In this document: positions 29,079 to 35,327 of the stretch, piece after piece
Position numbering within the stretch: position 1 is the first letter of the stretch
How the letters are laid out: every line of letters begins with the position of its first letter
IMG/VR virus record: IMGVR_UViG_3300036851_000165
Location: 1 to 39,144 of that record
Reading direction: 5' to 3' (one strand)
DNA: 39,144 nucleotides
Source: a virus
Notes under the pieces: generated by a model
Database searches by the model: none
The model's input: the letters and a program-made list of their open reading frames with translations, nothing else
What the model was told of the DNA's origin: nothing
Translations under genes and position numbers: made by a program

Positions 29079-30266
29079 ATGGCTGATCCGCTCCTTGATG
29101 TGTGGTGGGCTCAGCGCCCGTCAATGGACGACATCACCCTTGCGGGCCGCTCGATCCGCCGTCCAACAGAATCAGTCCTCGGCCAGGCTCCTCCACCTTC
29201 GAGTGGCCAACGCTTCGCTAATTGGCTAACCACTTGGGGGATGCCCAGGTGGCAGGCGGAACGCATCGGGGCGCTGGTGCCGTGGACGCCCCCTGGGGCA
29301 GCCTACGATTCAGGTCAGACGATCGGGGCAGGGATTGAGGAGGGCAGCCCTGGCACGGTCGGGCTCGGAACGCTTGGCGTGCTGGCGTCGCTGCCGTTTG
29401 CTGTGCGGCCTCCGGTGCGACCGGCTACGCGCATTGCGAGCCCGATCCGGGCCTACCATGGCTCGCCGCACCAGTTCGACGAGTTCGATATCTCCCGCAT
29501 AGGGACCGGGGAGGGGGCGCAGGCCTACGGGCATGGGCTGTACTTCGCGGAGGCGGAGCCGGTGGCGCGGAGCTATCGTGACCGGCTTACAGGCGATGCC
29601 ATTGCAAGCGGAAGACTCCCGGCGCCGACATTGAACGGCCGTCCACTTTTTAATGCCGATGACGAATTTGTCGGTGCCACAGGTAATGCGTTCCTGGACA
29701 GAGTATTTCGTAATGAGGCATTCGACGCATTCGCCGCTAGAGATACGCTGCGGGCTTACATAGAACGAGGCGGTGCACGAATCAGCCAAGAGGCTGCTGC
29801 AGCGCTTCGGCATCTTGATGCCTTGGAGGACTCCGGGGCACTCTTGCCGCGCGGCCACATGTACGAGGTCGCCCTCCACGCCCGGCCGGAGCAGTTCCTG
29901 GATTGGGATGCGCCGCTGAGCAGGCAACAGCCTGGAGTGCGCGAGGCTCTTGGTAGAGTGCTCGCTGAGGCAAGGGGTGGGCCGGTGGGTGACTCGTTCT
30001 ATGGTAGCTTCGGCGAAAGCGGATCAGGTCTCTACAATCTCGTCTCAGCATGGACCCGTCATCATCCTGAATCCACAGCAGGCGCCCTGCGCGGCGCAGG
30101 CATCCCAGGCATCCGCTATCTCGACCAAGGCTCCAGGACCGCAGGCGCCGGCTCCCACAACTACGTCGTCCTCGACCCGTCCATCATCGAGATCCTGCGG
30201 CGGTACGGTATCCTTGGTCCGATCGCGGGGATAGGGGCAGCGTCGACGCTGATGGGCGACCAATAA
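29079..30266 (+). CDS. Putative virion-delivered ADP-ribosyltransferase
   Basis: 395 residues. The ADP-ribosyltransferase-like core begins IRAYHGSPHQFDEFDISRIG (His at 127), then GTGEGAQAYGHGLYFAEAEP, and ends near 341-365 with GIPGIRYLDQGSR and SHNYVVLD. YHGS-F-FD followed by GxGLYFA is the hallmark of the ART-like domain found in phage polyvalent proteins. A variable middle region (165-290) includes an ALHARPEQFLDWDAPLSRQQ helix. The N-terminal 14 residues match those of the protein at 14982. It sits among ejection-protein genes, so it may be packaged and injected to modify host proteins, as T4 Alt is. The third catalytic residue cannot be assigned with confidence. Delivery is inference. 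Confidence 0.7.
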   Translation: MADPLLDVWWAQRPSMDDITLAGRSIRRPTESVLGQAPPPSSGQRFANWLTTWGMPRWQAERIGALVPWTPPGAAYDSGQTIGAGIEEGSPGTVGLGTLGVLASLPFAVRPPVRPATRIASPIRAYHGSPHQFDEFDISRIGTGEGAQAYGHGLYFAEAEPVARSYRDRLTGDAIASGRLPAPTLNGRPLFNADDEFVGATGNAFLDRVFRNEAFDAFAARDTLRAYIERGGARISQEAAAALRHLDALEDSGALLPRGHMYEVALHARPEQFLDWDAPLSRQQPGVREALGRVLAEARGGPVGDSFYGSFGESGSGLYNLVSAWTRHHPESTAGALRGAGIPGIRYLDQGSRTAGAGSHNYVVLDPSIIEILRRYGILGPIAGIGAASTLMGDQ

Positions 30267-30269
30267 GCC

Positions 30270-30731
30270 ATGGCCATCCCCGCCGCAGCAAAACCAACGC
30301 CGATCCCCAGGATCGATGTCAGCACGAGGTTGGTCGATCCGAAAACCGGCGTGCCGGATACCCACGGCCTCCAGAGGATCGAGCGCTTGCGCGGGTACGT
30401 GTCCGGCATGGGGCGGTGTATCCCCTGCGCTGCATCTGGAACCAACGTCATCACGCTTACCCCAAACGGTCACGGCAGCGAGGACGGAGAGGCGCCAGTC
30501 ATCGAGAAATACGTCTTCGGTGACTCGTATCTGTTCTGGGCGGCGGAGACCTCTACCGGCGATGTGACGGCGACCGTGGTGCCCAAGACCGGGACTTTGT
30601 CAACGCTCAAGGTCTTCGTCGATGACGGCGCAGCGCAGGCGACAACGGGCGATGTGGTGCAGAACTCGGTGTACGAGGCGTTCTATGCCCCGCACCTCGA
30701 CGCGAACAACGGTGGCCTAGTCCTCAAGTAG
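30270..30731 (+). CDS. Small tail/structural protein
   Basis: 153 residues: PRIDVSTRLVDPKTGVPDTH, then GLQRIERLRG, and a beta region (RCIPCAASGTNVITLTPNGH, SYLFWAAETSTGDVTATVVP, LSTLKVFVDDGAAQATTGDV). It ends NNGGLVLK. Such fibre-like beta proteins are common in podoviral tail clusters. Its 3' end overlaps the leftward gene at 30724-30930 by 8 bp. Function unknown, virion component likely. Confidence 0.65.
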   Translation: MAIPAAAKPTPIPRIDVSTRLVDPKTGVPDTHGLQRIERLRGYVSGMGRCIPCAASGTNVITLTPNGHGSEDGEAPVIEKYVFGDSYLFWAAETSTGDVTATVVPKTGTLSTLKVFVDDGAAQATTGDVVQNSVYEAFYAPHLDANNGGLVLK

Positions 30732-30930
30732 GCGGCACGGGGCGCGCGGCGCCACCCAGACGGACGAAGCGCGCGTAAGTTCTCGCCCACGGTTCGCGCA
30801 TGCTCATCAGAGCAAGCCACGCAGCGCCCAGCGGGGGGAACCGGGTAATGACCTTTAGCGCTGGTCCAAACGGAGGCTGCCAATTCTCTCGGCCTCGAAA
30901 CACACGATAGCTCACCAGAAGCCGCCGCAT
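30724..30930 (-). CDS. Leftward small basic protein in the late region
   Basis: 68 residues from ATG 30930-30928, the only supported leftward gene apart from the repressor. A near-perfect Shine-Dalgarno AGAAGGAG (complement of 30938-30945) lies 7 nt upstream. The protein is basic and aromatic: RRLLVSYRVFRGRENWQPPF, then VITRFPPLGAAWLALMSMRE with a possible amphipathic or weak membrane helix, ending Pro-rich. The alternative GTG at 30954 is less likely. It occupies an otherwise empty 230-bp gap. The 13-bp palindrome TCCTTCTGAAGGA (30939-30951) also supplies the Shine-Dalgarno of the rightward gene at 30964. No family recognised; a lysogenic or regulatory product is possible. Confidence 0.55.
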   Translation of the reverse strand: MRRLLVSYRVFRGRENWQPPFGPALKVITRFPPLGAAWLALMSMREPWARTYARFVRLGGAARPVPPT

Positions 30931-30963
30931 GCCGATTCTCCTTCTGAAGGACACGTCATATTA

Positions 30964-31734
30964 ATGCAAGTTGACATCCAGCGCCACACCGAAGCCGCGC
31001 ACCTCAACAGCATCCTGAACCATCCCGAGGTTCACGCCAGCGTAGCTTATGACGACAAGCCGCTCGACCTGACCCCTGTCATGGAGAGTCCCAACGTCAT
31101 CGCCTTATACGGCGAGCACGGCGGGCAGGTTTATCACCGGCTGCAGCCGGGTCTCTTTGAGGCGCACAGCGCTTTCAAGCCAGAGGGGCGGGGAGAGTGG
31201 GCGCTTGCGGCGACCAACGCGACCCTGAAATGGATCTTCACCCGCACTGAGGCCGTTGAAATCGTCACGCGCGTGCCGGCTGGAAACGTTGCAGCGAAGG
31301 CGCTCGCGAAATCCATCGGCGGCGTCCACGATTGCACGCTTCCTCATGGGTGGGTCAAGGACGGAGCGCCGATCCCCGCCGACGTTTTCAGTCTCACCAT
31401 TCAAGGCTGGATGAAATCCGCACCGACCCTTGCAGAGAGAGGGAAATGGTTCCACGCGCGGCTGGATGCTGAGTTCGACCGGCTTGGAATTTCAGAGCCG
31501 CCGCATGACGATTGCATCGTCCATGACAGGTATGTCGGCGCCGCCTGTGAAATGATGTTCGGCGGCCAGCCCGACAAGGCCTGTGTCTTCTACAACAGGG
31601 TGGGCGCGCTCGCCGGCTGGCATCCCATCGCGGTCGCCAACTATGACCCCCTCGTGGTCAACATCGGCTCCGCAATCCTCGTGATGTGCGGCGACGATTT
31701 CTTCGTGGTCCCGCCGCAGAAGTCCGCAGCCTGA
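30964..31734 (+). CDS. GNAT-like acetyltransferase family phage protein
   Basis: 256 residues. HTEAAHLNSILNHPEVHASV, then VIALYGEHGGQVYHRLQPGL, FEAHSAFKPEGRGEWALAAT, WIFTRTEAVEIVTRVPAGNV and AAKALAKSIGGVHDC follow the GNAT order: strand, strand, V-helix with NxxAxxLxxxxG for acetyl-CoA. I know this family from phage tail/ejection regions, where it is usually annotated as hypothetical or GNAT-like. The last 90 residues are an added domain (PHDDCIVHDRYVGAACEMMF). It may be a virion protein or modify a host or phage protein; substrate unknown. GAAGGA lies 12 nt before the ATG. Confidence 0.65.
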   Translation: MQVDIQRHTEAAHLNSILNHPEVHASVAYDDKPLDLTPVMESPNVIALYGEHGGQVYHRLQPGLFEAHSAFKPEGRGEWALAATNATLKWIFTRTEAVEIVTRVPAGNVAAKALAKSIGGVHDCTLPHGWVKDGAPIPADVFSLTIQGWMKSAPTLAERGKWFHARLDAEFDRLGISEPPHDDCIVHDRYVGAACEMMFGGQPDKACVFYNRVGALAGWHPIAVANYDPLVVNIGSAILVMCGDDFFVVPPQKSAA

Positions 31735-31748
31735 AAGGAAAATCCACC

Positions 31749-32417
31749 GTGCCTACAGCGGCGATAATCGGCGGCGCCACACTAGGATCTGCCGTCATCG
31801 GGTCAAACGCCGCCCAGAGCGCGGCCAAGACCCAGGCGCGGGTAGCCAATCAAGCCCGCGCGGACATGCAGCCGTTCATGATCCCCGGTCAGGGGGCCAT
31901 GGCGTCGCTTGCGCAGCTCTACGGCATCAATCCTCAGACGGGAGCCTATGATCCGAACCAGGCTTTTAACGAGGCCTCGCTGCAGGCGTTTCAGCGGTCT
32001 CCAGACTATCAGTTCGCTCTGCAGGAAGGCCTCGGGGCGGTGGAGAACAGCCAAGCCGGGCGGGGAATGCTCAGGTCTGGGAACACCCTTCGCGCGCTCA
32101 CGGAGTTCGGTCAAGGCCTCGCATCGCAGCAGTTCGGCAACTACCGGGGCGCGCTTACGCAGCTCGCCAGCATTGGAGCGGGAGCAGCCGGCGGTGCCGG
32201 CCAATCTGCGTTGCAGGCGGGCGCGGCGCAGGCGTCCGGCATCGTCGGAGCCGGGAACGCGTGGTCGGGCGCTCTCGGCTCTCTCGGCAACTACGCCATG
32301 ATGCAGCAGCAGCAGGCGCAGCAACAGAGCTTAATCCAGAGCCTGCTTCGGCCGTCGAGCTATACACCGACTGCGCCGCCTCCGGGCGTCGGAAACTGGG
32401 GTCTGCGTCCCGTCTAG
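31749..32417 (+). CDS. P22 gp7-like DNA ejection protein
   Basis: 222 residues from GTG 31749 (AAAGGA about 10 nt upstream). The N-terminus is a small-residue helix (AIIGGATLGSAVIGSNAAQS). Then come MIPGQGAMASLAQLYGINPQ, FQRSPDYQFALQEGLGAVEN, SQAGRGMLRSGNTLRAL and FGNYRGALTQLASIGAGAAG, the conserved pattern of podoviral gp7-like internal proteins, and a Gln-rich end. It should leave the virion with the DNA and help cross the envelope. It is first in the row of ejection genes. Confidence 0.75.
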   Translation: MPTAAIIGGATLGSAVIGSNAAQSAAKTQARVANQARADMQPFMIPGQGAMASLAQLYGINPQTGAYDPNQAFNEASLQAFQRSPDYQFALQEGLGAVENSQAGRGMLRSGNTLRALTEFGQGLASQQFGNYRGALTQLASIGAGAAGGAGQSALQAGAAQASGIVGAGNAWSGALGSLGNYAMMQQQQAQQQSLIQSLLRPSSYTPTAPPPGVGNWGLRPV

Positions 32418-32428
32418 GAGCCGATGAG

Positions 32429-33052
32429 ATGCCAACCCTTGCAGAGATGTACCCGGCCTACGGCATCCGTTCTCCAACCATCGGTGGCCAGCCGCCTGTT
32501 GGAGGTTTGGGTGGCCTTGGTCAGTCTGGCACTTTCGCCGGCCTGCCCATGGGGGCGCTCACAGCGCTGATCGCGCAGCGCGGCGGCCGTGGCCTGACGG
32601 TGCCGCCGGATGCCTCGTCATTGGCAAGCGTGGCCCCTCCGGTTGCGCCATCTCCTGGAGGCGGCAGCGATCTTGAGCGTGCGATGGCCTCGATCTCTCG
32701 GATCGAGAGCGGTGGGCGCTATGGCGAGCTCGGGCCAGTCACAAGCTCAGGCGACCGCGCCTACGGTCGCTATCAGGTGATGGGGGCGAACATTGGGCCG
32801 TGGACGCTCCGACACCTCGGCCGAGCGATGACGCCGCAGGAATTTCTCGCCGATCAAGCCGCCCAAGACGCCGTGTTCCGCGGCCAGTTCGGCAGCTACC
32901 TCACTCGCTACGGCAACCCGGCCGACGCCGCCTCGATGTGGTTCACCGGGCGGCCCTACGCCACCGGCCATACCCGATCCGACGCGATCCCCGGCGTGCA
33001 CCGGGGCCTCACTGGCGCGCAGTACGTCGCCCGCTTCCTCTCCGGCTTATAG
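32429..33052 (+). CDS. Virion-associated lytic transglycosylase
   Basis: 207 residues from ATG 32429, with AGGAG 8 nt upstream. After a Gly/Pro-rich first third, the catalytic domain is clear: MASISRIESGGRYGELGPVT with the likely catalytic Glu at 93, then DRAYGRYQVMGANIGPWTLR (the Y-G-x-Y-Q-V motif of SLT-type enzymes), MTPQEFLADQAAQDAVFRGQ and YGNPADAASMWFTGRP. It cuts peptidoglycan glycan strands so that the ejection tube can reach the inner membrane. The disordered N-terminus fits travel through a narrow tail. It lies between the gp7-like gene and the next ejection gene. Confidence 0.82.
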   Translation: MPTLAEMYPAYGIRSPTIGGQPPVGGLGGLGQSGTFAGLPMGALTALIAQRGGRGLTVPPDASSLASVAPPVAPSPGGGSDLERAMASISRIESGGRYGELGPVTSSGDRAYGRYQVMGANIGPWTLRHLGRAMTPQEFLADQAAQDAVFRGQFGSYLTRYGNPADAASMWFTGRPYATGHTRSDAIPGVHRGLTGAQYVARFLSGL

Positions 33053-33065
33053 GAGACGCTGACCC

Positions 33066-35318
33066 ATGGTCCAGCTCGCCGCACTCGCTGTACAGCAGCC
33101 GACATTCGACCCGATGCGGGCCACGCTCGCTGGCGCCCAGCTGTTTGGGAGCCAGATCCAGAACGCCACTTCGGCATTGCAGCTCAACCAAGCGCAGCAG
33201 CAGCACCAGGCGCTGACGGATTTCGCCGCGCGGGGTGGTTTCGGCAATCCTCAGTCGCTGCAGTCCCTTATCGGACAGCCGCAGATGTTCAGCGGCGCTT
33301 TGCAGGGCTTCACGCAGTACCAGCAGTGGCGCAACACGCAAAACGCTCTGGCGGCACAACGCGTGCTGGCTGCAGGCGCCGACGGCAGCGACGCTCGCTC
33401 GCAGGCTTGGCGCCAGGAGCTGGAGCAGGCATTGGCGCAGCAGCGCATCGATCAGAACACCTACGCTCAGTTCCTGGCGCAGCAGCCAAGCGATATGGTG
33501 CTCCAGAGACTGATCGACATGGCGCGTCCGCCGGGCGCTGAGATGACTCTCAGCGAGGTGATGCGGATGGGCATGCCTGGTGGTCCGGGAGGCGGGCAGC
33601 CGCCTCCGGGTGCGCCGAGGCCGGTTGACCCGCTCCTGTCGTATTATGGCCAGCAGGGCCGCGATCGTATCGGGGTCGGCGAGCCATCTCCTGATGTGGC
33701 GGAGAACCTGCGCGAGCTTGAGAGGCTTGGCTTTGTATCAGGCGTCACGCCGCCGCCGCGTCCGCCCGCGAGCCGTCTCCTTGCGCAGGGCGCCGACTAT
33801 GTAGGCACACCATATATGCGTCCTGATGAGGCGCCACCCGTGGCTCCGCCCGTCATGGGCGGCCCGCGCCGGGGCGACATGCTTGTTCCGCCTCTGACGC
33901 CTCTGCCGGTGGAGGCTCCTGCGCCTATGCCGCCGTCGCCGCGGGGCCGGGCCGGCATGCTAGTACCGCCACTGTCCCCGACAGCGCCGCCGCCAGTGGC
34001 GGCACCTCAGCCACCCGTGGCGGTCGCTCCACCTGTCTCCGGCGCTCCGCTTGGCGCGTCTCGCTTTCCGAGCGTCGAAGATCTGCGGCGCCTTGATCCA
34101 TCGGCGCCAATGTCGGTGGCGCCGCCACCAGCGCCGACGCCGGGGACTGCTATGGGGGCACTGCCGCCGCCGGGGGCGGGCGCTCCGCCTATCGCTCCGC
34201 CAGCACCGCCATCTGTCGGCAGCGGGCAGAAGGGCTCGCCTGGAAATCCTTACACGATGGCCGAGATGCAGGCGATCGGTCGGCAAACGGGAGAGTGGCC
34301 GGAAGGTGCGCATGTCAGCTACAATGGCCGCGTCTACCGTGTGCGTGGCGGCGAGCTGGAGCCCGTAGAATCGTCTGCGGCATCCGACCCCACCCGCGTC
34401 TACAGCTGGCTTGGAACGGCAGAGGCGCAGACACCTCCGCCGGGAGGCGGGCAGCCGCCTCCAGGGGCTCAGAGCATCCCCGGCATTACGGTCTCACCGC
34501 AAGGCGCCTCCACCTTTGCAACGCCATCGTGGGCGCCTGGTGGCGGCGGTCCTCAGCTGGGCGGCGATGCACAGCCCGGCGCCCCAGAAGCCGGTGGCGG
34601 ACAGGAAACCATCGGTCAGGTGATCCAACGCGTGATGGGCTCAGCGTCGGCTGCGCAGCGCGCCCGCTTCTGGACGCTCATGGCAAGAGCAAGCACACGC
34701 GACGACGCCATGAAGCTCCTGCAGGAGATCGAGAGCGGTGGGGCGCCGCTGACTGCCAGACAGCGCGCCGAGAGCGAAGAAGGGTTGCGGCGTGAGTTCA
34801 CGACCATGGCGAGACCATATTTCGATATGCGCGATGCGTTTAGCAGGCTCCAGGCGTCGACAGAAAACCCATCTCCAGCCGGCGACATCGCCCTCATCTT
34901 CAACTTTATGAAGATGCTCGACCCTGGGTCGGTGGTGCGTGAGGGCGAGTTCGCCACTGCGCAAAATGCGGGAGGTGTACCGGATCGCATACTTAATCTT
35001 TACAACCGTATTCTGAGCGGCCAAAGGTTGAATGCAGATCAAAGGGTCGATTTCGTCGATCAAGCTCGACGACTCCTAACATCTCAGCAGCGGCAATATC
35101 AAGCGATCCAGCGCCAATACGGATCAGTCGCTCAACGCATGGGCCTGAACACTGATAACGTTCTGATCGATTTCACGGCACCACCTACGCCACTTTCCGC
35201 CGCACAGCAGCAGTTAGTAGCCGAGGCGCGTCAGGCTATCGAGTCCGGCGCTCCTCCAGACGCCGTGCGTCGCCGTCTTGAACAGCGAGGCATCGATCCG
35301 ACCGTCCTGGACAGGTAG
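33066..35318 (+). CDS. Large internal virion (ejection) protein, Gln/Pro-rich
   Basis: 750 residues. The Gln/Ala-rich helical N-terminus (about 1-150) includes NATSALQLNQAQQQHQALTD. A long disordered Pro/Gly/Ala-rich middle (170-520) contains PPP-rich repeats such as GGGQPPPGA twice and RLDPSAPMSVAPPPAPTPG near 340. The C-terminal helical domain (520-750) holds GQVIQRVMGSASAAQRARFW and ends with QQLVAEARQAIESGAPPDAV. Composition and place match P22 gp20-like ejection proteins, which form part of the trans-envelope channel. The RLDPSAPMS stretch recurs in the protein at 37792. Confidence 0.7.
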   Translation: MVQLAALAVQQPTFDPMRATLAGAQLFGSQIQNATSALQLNQAQQQHQALTDFAARGGFGNPQSLQSLIGQPQMFSGALQGFTQYQQWRNTQNALAAQRVLAAGADGSDARSQAWRQELEQALAQQRIDQNTYAQFLAQQPSDMVLQRLIDMARPPGAEMTLSEVMRMGMPGGPGGGQPPPGAPRPVDPLLSYYGQQGRDRIGVGEPSPDVAENLRELERLGFVSGVTPPPRPPASRLLAQGADYVGTPYMRPDEAPPVAPPVMGGPRRGDMLVPPLTPLPVEAPAPMPPSPRGRAGMLVPPLSPTAPPPVAAPQPPVAVAPPVSGAPLGASRFPSVEDLRRLDPSAPMSVAPPPAPTPGTAMGALPPPGAGAPPIAPPAPPSVGSGQKGSPGNPYTMAEMQAIGRQTGEWPEGAHVSYNGRVYRVRGGELEPVESSAASDPTRVYSWLGTAEAQTPPPGGGQPPPGAQSIPGITVSPQGASTFATPSWAPGGGGPQLGGDAQPGAPEAGGGQETIGQVIQRVMGSASAAQRARFWTLMARASTRDDAMKLLQEIESGGAPLTARQRAESEEGLRREFTTMARPYFDMRDAFSRLQASTENPSPAGDIALIFNFMKMLDPGSVVREGEFATAQNAGGVPDRILNLYNRILSGQRLNADQRVDFVDQARRLLTSQQRQYQAIQRQYGSVAQRMGLNTDNVLIDFTAPPTPLSAAQQQLVAEARQAIESGAPPDAVRRRLEQRGIDPTVLDR

Positions 35319-35327
35319 GAAAGACCA

